A stretch of 64,000 nt of DNA from Candidatus Cloacimonetes bacterium HGW-Cloacimonetes-2 (lineage in GTDB: Bacteria; Cloacimonadota; Cloacimonadia; Cloacimonadales; Cloacimonadaceae). Positions within the stretch are counted from its first letter, which is position 1. The number at the start of each line of letters is the position of its first letter. The position numbers and the translations under genes are program-made. The stretch spans positions 86,305 through 150,304 of the forward strand of contig PHBP01000007.1 in NCBI GenBank assembly GCA_002842035.1. The letters are read 5' to 3'. Under the pieces are notes generated by a model. That model searched no databases, was not told where the DNA came from, and was given only the letters and a program-made list of their open reading frames with translations. Positions 25,789-33,795 of the stretch are shown here, in pieces.

Positions 25789-27105
25789 TCATTTAATACG
25801 TTTCAGACGTGCCGCAAAAGCCCCGTCCATATTATGCCTGAAGGGCACTGTCTTCATACAGCCATTCTCGGTATATTCCGCAGGTATATACTTTGCTGCA
25901 TCAACCAGTTCAAAGGATTTGTTACGCTTCAGGAAGTTCTCAATCTGCTTCTCATTTTCATTGGGATTCATTGTGCAGGTGCTATAGACCAATACTCCCT
26001 CGGGTGCTACGAAATTTGCCGCATAGTCCAGGGCTTTCTCTTGCAGTTTTACCAGTTCGGGGAGATTTTGATGCACTTGCCAACGGAGATCTGCCTTGCG
26101 GGATAGCACACCCCAGCCGGAGCAAGGAGCATCCACCAAAACTCTGTGAAAAGCCGGAGCTACAGGTCCATACTTGAAGGCATCAGTCGTAACAAGCTGT
26201 ATATTGGTAAGCTGCAACCTATCCGCTGCTTGCTTGAGGAGCTTCATCTTGTTTGGGATCTTGTCAACCGCGACCACCTCGCCTGTATTGGCCAGCCTCT
26301 CCGCGATATATGTGCACTTCCCGCCTGGAGCAGCAAAGAGATCAAGAATGGATTCCTCCTGCTTGGGGTCCATCAGTTCCACCACCAGGGCAGCAGAGCT
26401 ATCCTGAATCGAGAAGTAACCTTCGGAGAAAGCCACGTCATTGAGCAGCTTGTCGGCATCAGGAGAGGTAAACATCATCTTGCTGGCAGGCGATGGATGC
26501 AACTCAATCGATCTCTTCTCGAAATATGATAGCAGCTTGGGAGCAGTCGTAGCTGTGGCATTGACCCTGATATGCAGTTGAGGATTCTCATTGAAAAAGA
26601 TTGCCAGATACTCCGTATCCTCTTCACCCCAAAGTGTGATCCAATCCCTTACCAACTCTTCCGGATAAGAGTGCTCTGTGGCAATCCGCTTCACCGGATC
26701 TGTGGGATATTCGATCTCGGGATTACGCTGATACGATCTCAAGACCGCATTGACAAAATCCCCTACTGAGTTACCCAGGATGGATTTCGCCAGATCGACC
26801 GTCTCGTTGATCGACGCATGATCCGGTATTGAATCCAGATAGATCAATTGATATAGCCCGATATAGAGCATTGTCTTGATCTTGAGATCGGTGACGGCAA
26901 ACTTCTTCTCATCCGTAAACTTGCTCAGGATATAATCCATCTTGCCCTTCATCTTGATCACGCCCTTCACAAGCGTGTAAAAAAGCGCGACAGATTCGTC
27001 GGATTGCTTCAGTTTCTTTGCTCGCTGCTGCAGCAGAGTATCCGAAAAGTCGTGGTCTTTCAAGACTTTTAGTATAGTCGAATAGGCTTCTTGTCTAAAG
27101 TTCAT
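25789..27105 (-). CDS. rsmB: 16S rRNA (cytosine-967-C5)-methyltransferase RsmB
   Basis: 438 residues. An N-terminal NusB-like RNA-binding domain (about 1-140) is followed by a Rossmann methyltransferase domain. The SAM-binding segment is LDLFAAPGGKCTYIAERL. The two cysteines of the m5C mechanism are in DAPCSGWG and STCTMNPNENE. It overlaps ruvA by 4 bp. Confidence 0.95.
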   Translation of the reverse strand: MNFRQEAYSTILKVLKDHDFSDTLLQQRAKKLKQSDESVALFYTLVKGVIKMKGKMDYILSKFTDEKKFAVTDLKIKTMLYIGLYQLIYLDSIPDHASINETVDLAKSILGNSVGDFVNAVLRSYQRNPEIEYPTDPVKRIATEHSYPEELVRDWITLWGEEDTEYLAIFFNENPQLHIRVNATATTAPKLLSYFEKRSIELHPSPASKMMFTSPDADKLLNDVAFSEGYFSIQDSSAALVVELMDPKQEESILDLFAAPGGKCTYIAERLANTGEVVAVDKIPNKMKLLKQAADRLQLTNIQLVTTDAFKYGPVAPAFHRVLVDAPCSGWGVLSRKADLRWQVHQNLPELVKLQEKALDYAANFVAPEGVLVYSTCTMNPNENEKQIENFLKRNKSFELVDAAKYIPAEYTENGCMKTVPFRHNMDGAFAARLKRIK

Positions 27106-27704
27106 TTCATCCTTTGATACAGACGCTTGATAGTTTCTTTGATCATCTGCTCAAGCGGTAATTCCACTCCATCCGCCTTCATAATGCTGAGTTCACGCCG
27201 GATGTCCTTGAGATTAAATCCCAGGGATTGCAAGGCAGATTCCAGCTCCAGAGATTGGCTATCCGCAGGACCTGCTTCTCCGGGTTCCATAAAGGATTGG
27301 ACGCTATGAATCTTGTCCCTGAGCTCTACGATCAGTCTCTGTGCGCTTTTCTTGCCCAGTCCCGGCACTTTTACCAAGAGATGCTCTTCCCCACGTTCGA
27401 TTGAGCGCACAAAACTGGCAATACTCAAGGTCGAGATCACGGAGATAGCTATCTTGGGACCGACTCCTGAGACAGAGATCAATAGCTGAAACATAGCTTT
27501 CTCTGCCAGAGAAGAAAAACCAAAGAGCTTTGCCCCATCCTGTGTAAAGTGCAAATAGGCATAGAGAAATGCCTTTTCTTGAGGCAAAGGCAGCTTCTCG
27601 TAAGTGCTGAGCGGTATCTGCAATTCCCAGCCAATACCTGCTGATTCCAGTACTGCAATCATCGGAGTCTTGGATACCAATACCCCGTTTATATGGCTAA
27701 TCAT
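27102..27704 (-). CDS. ruvA: Holliday junction helicase subunit RuvA
   Basis: 200 residues: an OB-fold N-terminal domain (to about 62), two helix-hairpin-helix motifs (LLISVSGVGPKIAISVIS and LLVKVPGLGKKSAQRLIVEL) and a C-terminal domain that would contact RuvB. It overlaps ruvC by 4 bp and rsmB by 4 bp. ruvB is not in the window. Confidence 0.95.
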   Translation of the reverse strand: MISHINGVLVSKTPMIAVLESAGIGWELQIPLSTYEKLPLPQEKAFLYAYLHFTQDGAKLFGFSSLAEKAMFQLLISVSGVGPKIAISVISTLSIASFVRSIERGEEHLLVKVPGLGKKSAQRLIVELRDKIHSVQSFMEPGEAGPADSQSLELESALQSLGFNLKDIRRELSIMKADGVELPLEQMIKETIKRLYQRMK

Positions 27705-28180
27705 TGGTAATACCTCAGTTTATTATAGTGGCAATAAGCCACTGCCAAAGCATCGTATGCATCATCTTTGAGATCTGTGCGGGAGAGGCGAAAGAGGCTA
27801 TTGACCATAAAGCGTACCTGCTGCTTTCCGGCATTACCATTACCCACAATGGCTTTCTTGATCTCTCTGGGGCTATACTCCACCAATCCGACTCCATTTT
27901 GAGCCAGCGCTAGCAGCAATACTCCCCTGGCATGCCCGAGCGTAAAGATGCTCTGCACATGCTTGTTGAAGAACATTGTTTCCACCGCAGCGACTTCCGG
28001 TTTGTATTCCGTGATCACTTCACTGATGCTGGTATGGAGCAGCGCCAAGCGCTCGGATAGATCTTTCGTTCGGCTGATATCGATCACTTCGCATCCTGCC
28101 GCGACTACTTTCCTGCCTTCTATTTGCAGCAAACCGTAGCCGCAGTAACGGCTACCAGGATCTATCCCCAATATCAACAC
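27701..28180 (-). CDS. ruvC: Holliday junction endonuclease RuvC
   Basis: 159 residues of the RNase H-fold resolvase. GIDPGSRYCGYG carries the first catalytic Asp, AAVETMFFNKHVQS the Glu and DAYDALAVAYCH the C-terminal Asp pair. The start is GTG, overlapping the yebC stop by one base (TAGTG). Confidence 0.95.
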   Translation of the reverse strand: MLILGIDPGSRYCGYGLLQIEGRKVVAAGCEVIDISRTKDLSERLALLHTSISEVITEYKPEVAAVETMFFNKHVQSIFTLGHARGVLLLALAQNGVGLVEYSPREIKKAIVGNGNAGKQQVRFMVNSLFRLSRTDLKDDAYDALAVAYCHYNKLRYYQ

Positions 28181-28929
28181 TATTCTTTGTTGAGTTGCTC
28201 CAGAATCTCATCTGAAATTTCGAAATTGGCATATACCTTCTGGGTATCATCCAGATCTTCCAGCATATCGATCAGCTTAAAGAGCTTCGATGCCACATCG
28301 TCTGCATTGATCGTGTTTTTAGGAACTCTGGTTAGCTCCGGATTCTCGACCGGAAAGCCCAGCTTTTCCACAGCGGCGATCACAGTATGAAAATCACCGG
28401 GAGCAGTGTAGATATCAAAGTAATCTTCATTGAGCTCAACGTCTTGGGCTCCGGCTTCCAAAGCCTGCATCATAAACTCATCTTCTTCGAGTCCGGCAGA
28501 GGGTACCTGGAAAAAGCCCTTTTGCTCAAAGTTCCAGGATACAGCTCCGGTCTCGGCGAGATTGCCGCCATACTTGGAGAAACAGTGCCTTAGTTCTGCC
28601 ACTGTGCGATTTTTGTTATCGGTCATTACATCGACTACTATGCCCACTCCGTTGTGCCCGTATCCCTCGTATGTAAGCTCTTCATAGGTTGCGCCTTCGA
28701 TTTCTCCCGTTCCACGCTTGATCGCTCTTTCAATATTGTCCTTTGGCATATTCTCTGCCTTGGCGCTATTGATAGCGGTTCTCAGCCGGGGATTGGTTTC
28801 GGGATCTCCGCCTCCGCCTTTGGCTGCCAGAATGATCTCTTTTACCAGGCGGGTATAGATCCTGCCGCGCTTAGCGTCAGTCGCAGCCTTCTTGTGCTTG
28901 ATGGTACTCCACTTATTATGTCCGGACAT
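28180..28929 (-). CDS. yebC: YebC/PmpR family protein
   Basis: 249 residues with the family opening MSGHNKWSTIKHKKAATDAKRG minus nothing visible, and the glycine-rich segment GGGDPETNPRLR. Family members are DNA-binding regulators or, in newer work, factors that relieve ribosome stalling. Position before ruvC-ruvA is a common bacterial arrangement. It is the first gene of the long minus-strand string. Confidence 0.94.
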   Translation of the reverse strand: MSGHNKWSTIKHKKAATDAKRGRIYTRLVKEIILAAKGGGGDPETNPRLRTAINSAKAENMPKDNIERAIKRGTGEIEGATYEELTYEGYGHNGVGIVVDVMTDNKNRTVAELRHCFSKYGGNLAETGAVSWNFEQKGFFQVPSAGLEEDEFMMQALEAGAQDVELNEDYFDIYTAPGDFHTVIAAVEKLGFPVENPELTRVPKNTINADDVASKLFKLIDMLEDLDDTQKVYANFEISDEILEQLNKE

Positions 28930-28989
28930 ACACTACCTCTTTTCTTTCTATTAAGTCTTAATCACAATATCATTTAAGTATTGGCATAT

Positions 28990-29017
28990 ACAATATAAGT
29001 CGATTGTATAATGTCAA
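28990..29017 (-). promoter_or_regulatory. Probable promoter of the yebC-ruv-rsmB string
   Basis: On the minus strand a perfect TTGACA (29017-29012) is followed after 16 bases by TATTGT (28995-28990). It lies just after the terminator of the EF-G-like gene. Confidence 0.5.
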
Positions 29018-29021
29018 GAAC

Positions 29022-29057
29022 TAAAAAAAGAGGGAGGCGATGATTGTATCGCCTCCC
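29022..29057 (-). terminator. Terminator of the EF-G-like gene
   Basis: On the minus strand, a perfect 10-bp stem (29057-29048 with 29041-29032), a 6-base loop, then TC and seven T residues. Confidence 0.92.
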
Positions 29058-29082
29058 GGATAATTCAGAGTTTATGCTATGA

Positions 29083-31137
29083 TTAGGCTTCTGAATCCTG
29101 CCAGGCGGCAACAACCTTCTGGGTGATGTCTTCAGGAACCTTTTCGTAGTGTGAGAAGCTTTGGGTAAATCTGCCGCGTCCCTGAGTAAAGGACTTGAGG
29201 GCAGGATAATAGAAATACATTTCGGCTACAGGCATCTGAGCATTCAGATACTGCTTCTTACCGCGCTGTTCCATTCCCATAATACGGCCACGACGGGTGG
29301 AGATATCGCCCATCACGTCGCCCATATATTCGCTGGGAACGATGATGGTAAGCTCGTGGATCGGTTCAAGCAGGATGGGCTTGCATTTCTTGAAGCCTTC
29401 TTTGAGAGCCATTGAAGAGGCAATCTTGAAAGCCATTTCAGAGGAATCGACATCGTGGTAGCTGCCATAATAGACCTCTACTGCCACGTCCACTACCTGA
29501 TAACCGGCGATGATACCCTTTTCCATTGTCTCAACCAGACCCTTCTCGATAGCAGGTATAAAGTTTGATGGAATCACGCCACCAACGATGGCATTGATAA
29601 ATTGGAATCCCTCGCCACGCTCGGTCGGTTTGATCCTGAAATAGACTTCGCCATACTGACCGCGTCCACCGGATTGCTTCTTGTGTCTGTATTGGGATTC
29701 AGCAGCGCCCATAATGGTCTCTTTGTAAGGGATACGGGGCTCTTTCATCATTGCTTCGACTTTATAGCGGTTCTTCATCTTCTTGAGCACAAGGTTGAGC
29801 TGCTGCTCACCCATACCGGAGATTACGTTTTCGTGCGTCTCGGTATTGAGCTCAAAGCGGATGGTAGGATCTTCAGCAATCACACGTTGCAGGGCGGCGC
29901 CAATCTTGTCTTCATCAGATTGATTGGAAGCTTTGATCATCTGCCAGTAAGTCGGAGATGGTAGCTCCGGCTGAATAAGGGCAAGCTTGCCATTTACGGG
30001 GCTGATGGTATTCATCACCTTGGCATTCTTGAGCTTGACCAGAGCACCGATCTCACCGGCTCTGATTTCACCTGTATCGATACGGGTCTTACCCAGCATA
30101 AAGTACATATTACCGGCTTTGTCTTTGGCATCCTTTTCGGGGATGTAGAATTCTGTACCGGTCTTGAGTGAGCCGGAGAACATACGGACATAGGCAAAAT
30201 CGCCCATGCTGGGATCAGCATAAAGCTTGAAGATGTAGCCCAGGATATCACCATCGGCGCTTGCTTTGATCATCTTCTTGTCGTCGCCTTCCAATACTTC
30301 CATCTGATCGATATCAGCAGGTGAAGGCAGATAATTGATCACGCCATCGATAAATGCCATCACACCCACCCCGGTTCCGGCTGAGCAGGCAAATGCAGGG
30401 GCTAGTTCGCCCTTGGCAATGGCTTTCTTGAGCCCGGGGATGAGCTTTTCCATCGGAAGCTCCATATTCTCCAGGAACTCATTGAGCAGTTCTTCATCGG
30501 TTTCTGCAACTGCTTCCATAAGGTGCAACCTGGCATCTTCCACTGCGTCTGTCATATTGGCGGGAACATCAGAGATACCGGAGGGACGGATAGCTTTTTG
30601 ACTGATGATATCTACGACACCTTCAAAACCGCCTTCCTTTCCGATCGGAATGTGCAGTTTTACGGGATTGAGACCAAGATTTTCATGGATCGCTTCCAGA
30701 GTCTTGTCATAATCGGCATGTTCATTGTCCATACGGTTTACAACGATCACTTTGCCCACTTTCTTACCTTCGATCTGTTCCAAAGCAAGCTCAAGACCTA
30801 CTTCAAAACCACCCGCGGCATTGGCTACCACTACAGCATTTTCGACCGCGGATACTGCCACAATGGCATCACCGATAAAATCCGGATTACCAGGGGCATC
30901 AAGCAGGTTGATCTTGTGGTCATTGTGATTGATGAAACCGATGGAAAGACCCAGAGACATCTTCTTGGCGGTCTCTTCAGGATCAAAATCCATCACTGTA
31001 TTGCCATCGTCTATCTTACCAAGCCGGTTTACAGCTTTGTTCAAGAAAAATATCTGTTCTGCCAGACTGGTCTTACCAGCGCCGCTTGCACCCAGTAAGA
31101 GAAGATTGCGTATCTTCTTCATATCATAGTCTTTCAT
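29083..31137 (-). CDS. EF-G-like translation GTPase (FusA2/EF-G-2 type)
   Basis: 684 residues with the EF-G domain order: G domain, domain II (about 290-375), III, IV and V. The P-loop is GASGAGKT (16-23) rather than the GHxDxGKT of standard EF-G, which places it with the second EF-G group. G3 reads D-A-P-G-N (80-84): the position that holds the catalytic His of EF-G has Asn84. G4 is N-R-M-D. Domain IV (KQSGGRGQYGEV) is intact. I chose ATG 31137 because GAGGA lies 5 bases upstream of it; the ATG at 31149 overlaps that site. It is a monocistronic gene. A role in translocation or in ribosome rescue is open. Confidence 0.88.
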   Translation of the reverse strand: MKDYDMKKIRNLLLLGASGAGKTSLAEQIFFLNKAVNRLGKIDDGNTVMDFDPEETAKKMSLGLSIGFINHNDHKINLLDAPGNPDFIGDAIVAVSAVENAVVVANAAGGFEVGLELALEQIEGKKVGKVIVVNRMDNEHADYDKTLEAIHENLGLNPVKLHIPIGKEGGFEGVVDIISQKAIRPSGISDVPANMTDAVEDARLHLMEAVAETDEELLNEFLENMELPMEKLIPGLKKAIAKGELAPAFACSAGTGVGVMAFIDGVINYLPSPADIDQMEVLEGDDKKMIKASADGDILGYIFKLYADPSMGDFAYVRMFSGSLKTGTEFYIPEKDAKDKAGNMYFMLGKTRIDTGEIRAGEIGALVKLKNAKVMNTISPVNGKLALIQPELPSPTYWQMIKASNQSDEDKIGAALQRVIAEDPTIRFELNTETHENVISGMGEQQLNLVLKKMKNRYKVEAMMKEPRIPYKETIMGAAESQYRHKKQSGGRGQYGEVYFRIKPTERGEGFQFINAIVGGVIPSNFIPAIEKGLVETMEKGIIAGYQVVDVAVEVYYGSYHDVDSSEMAFKIASSMALKEGFKKCKPILLEPIHELTIIVPSEYMGDVMGDISTRRGRIMGMEQRGKKQYLNAQMPVAEMYFYYPALKSFTQGRGRFTQSFSHYEKVPEDITQKVVAAWQDSEA

Positions 31138-31179
31138 ATCTATCCTCATTATTTTTGTTACAAAACTTAGGGTCTGATC

Positions 31180-31208
31180 AAGGATTTTCAGAGCCTGTCT
31201 ATTGTCAA
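31180..31208 (-). promoter_or_regulatory. Possible promoter of the EF-G-like gene
   Basis: On the minus strand, TTGACA (31208-31203), a 17-base spacer and a weak ATCCTT (31185-31180). Confidence 0.4.
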
Positions 31209-31330
31209 TTTCTTTTTGAACTTAGAGCCTCACAAAGCTCCGATACTCGGCTTGATCAGTTCACCCCCACCTGATATCATCCTCCAAGGCGTTATTGCCA
31301 TTTCCGATATCTGTAATCAAAGCCCCCCCC

Positions 31331-31747
31331 CTATCTTATGAATGTTACCTTCCTAGTGCTAACGTTTCTACCGTTTACAATCAGATTAACTAAGTAAATT
31401 CCAGATGAGCATCTGGCATTATCCTCATCTCTGCCATCCCAGAATGTGAATTGCTCTCCCGTCTTTTCCGGGTCTATCATTATGCTTTTCACTCTCTGTC
31501 CCTTGATGTTATATATCGTGATACCAGCGCTCCTAACTCTATCTGTGCCAGCACCTCGACTGCTTAGAGAGCTCACTCGAATATTGGTAAAAACGCTAAA
31601 GGGATTAGGATAAGCTGTAAGACTGAGTGCGGGAATCTCCGGAGCTGTGGGATCGTCATTAGCCACAGGTGGAGCTCCAAACTCAAAACAGCCCATATCT
31701 ATCCTACCTTCCCAGACTCTCTGGTTACCCGCCAGATCATAAGGCAA
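31331..31747 (-). CDS. C-terminal fragment of a beta-helix surface protein (sorting domain)
   Basis: 138 codons, open from a Met that belongs to the interrupted frame. It ends in the FlgD-like/type-IX-like sorting domain: AYPNPFSVFTN, then IYNIKGQRVKS, a Gly-Arg-Asp turn and SSGIYLVNL. It has no signal peptide or ribosome binding site of its own. Deleting one copy of the 23-bp tandem duplication at 31732-31777 joins it in frame to the upstream fragment, so it is the tail of that gene rather than an independent gene. Nine consecutive C residues (31323-31331) sit at its stop codon. Confidence 0.75.
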   Translation of the reverse strand: MPYDLAGNQRVWEGRIDMGCFEFGAPPVANDDPTAPEIPALSLTAYPNPFSVFTNIRVSSLSSRGAGTDRVRSAGITIYNIKGQRVKSIMIDPEKTGEQFTFWDGRDEDNARCSSGIYLVNLIVNGRNVSTRKVTFIR

Positions 31748-33741
31748 AAGGTTCCCAGATCATAAGGCAAAAGGTTCAAACCCAGCGTATCAGGCGTACC
31801 GCTATTGATGCAGGGAGATAAGGCAGAGAGACTGTAATACAGTGGATCGTGGATACTATCGCCTCCCAGGAAGAGGGGATTGCCGGAGATATTGCTATCG
31901 GAGTAGTTGATCGTGTTTCCCGCAGCTTGCTGAATACCGGCATAGCCATTTTTGATGAAGGAATGATCAATACTAAGGGTAGTTTCCCATCCTTCTGCGC
32001 TGTAGGGATTTACCCTGATCTGCGAGGAAGTATCGTTGTAGAAGATACTATTGGTGATATCCACGTTGCCATTTACCATCAGATTGTAGCCATCACTCTG
32101 ATTACCGGAAAAAGTGCAGTTTGTGATACTTACGATGGGGTTGTTTCCTGAACTGATCCCGACTATCCCACCCTGAGAGGTGTTATTGCTGAAGAGGCAG
32201 TTATTGAAATTGAAATTATTGCTTTGCTGGGGGAACTGCACTCCACTAATGGCTACCGTAACGGAATTATCATCGGACATGGTAAGATTGGAGAACTCGC
32301 AGTTGTCAAAGCTCAATTCTCTGTCGGCTTGAATTGAAACGAGGGCATTGGAAGATACAGAACCAGAGACAAAAGTTGAAGTTGCATTGCGGAATATTGA
32401 GTTAGATATCCTGCCAGACATTGCATCATTAGCGGATAGTAATCCTCCATTTGCGGTAACAATATTCTCAATTATCACATTATCCCACACTATATCATAG
32501 TCTTTGTCCATCCACAAATTTACCACAGCAACATAATCTGGTCTTACTCCCGATATTCTTAAATTGGATAAATCAATGTTTGTTTCACGGAACCCACTTA
32601 TTGCGCAGCCATTATCTGTATCGGTTGTACTAATAGATAGATCGGAGAGTAATTGATTGTGCTGAGTATGAGACCTGAATACAGTATCGTATGAACCATA
32701 ACCAGCCGGGATCAGCGGATGCGGGCTTCCAATCACTTCGGTATTATCCATCCCGCTGCCCTGCACTATAGTCCAGCTTTTGAGGGCTATAGGAAAGACC
32801 TGATTATTGTCTGTGCGGGAATAAGTCCCCGGCAGCAAATGCACCGTGTTCTGGCTTAGACTATCGGCAGCTATCCTATAGATAGCCTCGTGGATGGTCT
32901 TTAGTGGTGCAGCGGGGCTCAAGCCATCGTTGGCATCGTCACCCTCGGGAGATACAAAGAGGTCGCTATCAATCTCCTGATGATGAGCGTTTTGGATATC
33001 GAACTGCATTTCGTAATTGTTCAAGCCTTGAGAAAGATAGATAGCATAATAGGTGGTCGGTTCTATCACCGAAAAGGTGTCCAGATAGATAGTAAGGTCA
33101 CTGTAAGCATTTTGGATATAGATATCCTGCCCGGAACCGGAACGGTTATTGTAGATTGAACAGCGATTTATGGGGTCGAAAATGATATTATTGACATAAC
33201 CCGTAGCTGCAGATGCCCCGAATCCTCCTCCAAAAATCAAAGCATAGTTTTCAAAGATTGACACTCCACTCAAGGATAGGGTGGAGCCGTTACACTTTAT
33301 CCCACCTCCAAAACTGGCAGTATTCCCAAAAACCTTGCAGTTCATCATAGTTGAAGAAGATCCTGAACTAACAAGAATCCCACCTCCTGAGCCTATATTT
33401 AGTCCATTAGTTAAAGATAATCCTCTGATATATATATCTGTAGTTGCTTGGTATACCCTCAAGCACGGATTAGTCATCGTCCCATCCACAATAGTTGAAT
33501 CTATATAAGCCTCGATACCGGTGATAGCTTCCAGGCTGATTAAGCTGATTTCATTGGTTTGGATAATCAGGTTTTCGTAATATCTCCCAGGATAGACCAA
33601 TACTGTATCTCCCGGGCTACAAGCATCGAGAGCAGCTTGGATGAGGGTATAGTCTCCGCTACCGTCTTGGATTACTCTATGCATAATACTATACGCCAGA
33701 CAGGGTAAAGTCAATAGAATTATATAGATCAGCTTTTTCAT
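31699..33741 (-). CDS. Exported right-handed beta-helix protein, frameshifted near the 3' end
   Basis: A 680-residue reading frame with a signal peptide (1-17) and then D-G-S-G-D-Y-T-L-I-Q-A-A-L-D, the pectin-lyase-like opening. Two parallel beta-helix regions follow (about 90-240 and 285-640), rich in N-C-x-F-S-x-N repeats, as in adhesins and polysaccharide lyases; no catalytic site is evident. The last 26 residues (from G-T-F-C-L-M) are out of frame because of a 23-bp duplication. The repaired product would be 795 residues with a C-terminal sorting domain. As read, it lacks that signal and would not be surface-anchored. GAGGAACG precedes the ATG. Confidence 0.85.
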   Translation of the reverse strand: MKKLIYIILLTLPCLAYSIMHRVIQDGSGDYTLIQAALDACSPGDTVLVYPGRYYENLIIQTNEISLISLEAITGIEAYIDSTIVDGTMTNPCLRVYQATTDIYIRGLSLTNGLNIGSGGGILVSSGSSSTMMNCKVFGNTASFGGGIKCNGSTLSLSGVSIFENYALIFGGGFGASAATGYVNNIIFDPINRCSIYNNRSGSGQDIYIQNAYSDLTIYLDTFSVIEPTTYYAIYLSQGLNNYEMQFDIQNAHHQEIDSDLFVSPEGDDANDGLSPAAPLKTIHEAIYRIAADSLSQNTVHLLPGTYSRTDNNQVFPIALKSWTIVQGSGMDNTEVIGSPHPLIPAGYGSYDTVFRSHTQHNQLLSDLSISTTDTDNGCAISGFRETNIDLSNLRISGVRPDYVAVVNLWMDKDYDIVWDNVIIENIVTANGGLLSANDAMSGRISNSIFRNATSTFVSGSVSSNALVSIQADRELSFDNCEFSNLTMSDDNSVTVAISGVQFPQQSNNFNFNNCLFSNNTSQGGIVGISSGNNPIVSITNCTFSGNQSDGYNLMVNGNVDITNSIFYNDTSSQIRVNPYSAEGWETTLSIDHSFIKNGYAGIQQAAGNTINYSDSNISGNPLFLGGDSIHDPLYYSLSALSPCINSGTPDTLGLNLLPYDLGTFCLMIWRVTRESGKVG
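31732..31777 (-). repeat. Perfect 23-bp tandem duplication causing a frameshift
   Basis: 31732-31754 and 31755-31777 are identical 23-base units (core CCAGATCATAAGGCAAAAGG). As 23 is not a multiple of three, the gene is split at this point; a single copy restores the frame exactly across L-P-Y-D-L-A-G-N-Q. Confidence 0.95.
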
Positions 33742-33755
33742 CGTTCCTCATTTAA

Positions 33756-33786
33756 TGAGGTGGGAGGGAGTTTCCCTCCCACCTCA
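33756..33786. other. 14-bp intergenic hairpin without T-run
   Basis: 33756-33769 pairs perfectly with 33773-33786 around a 3-base loop, filling the 54 bp between the two beta-helix genes. Without a T-run it is more likely an RNA-processing or stability hairpin, or a partial attenuator, than a full terminator. Confidence 0.7.
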
Positions 33787-33795
33787 ATATTATGT

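Noticed and set aside
31323..31331. Run of nine C residues as a contingency tract
   Set aside because: It sits at and after the stop codon of the sorting-domain fragment, so length changes would barely alter the protein.
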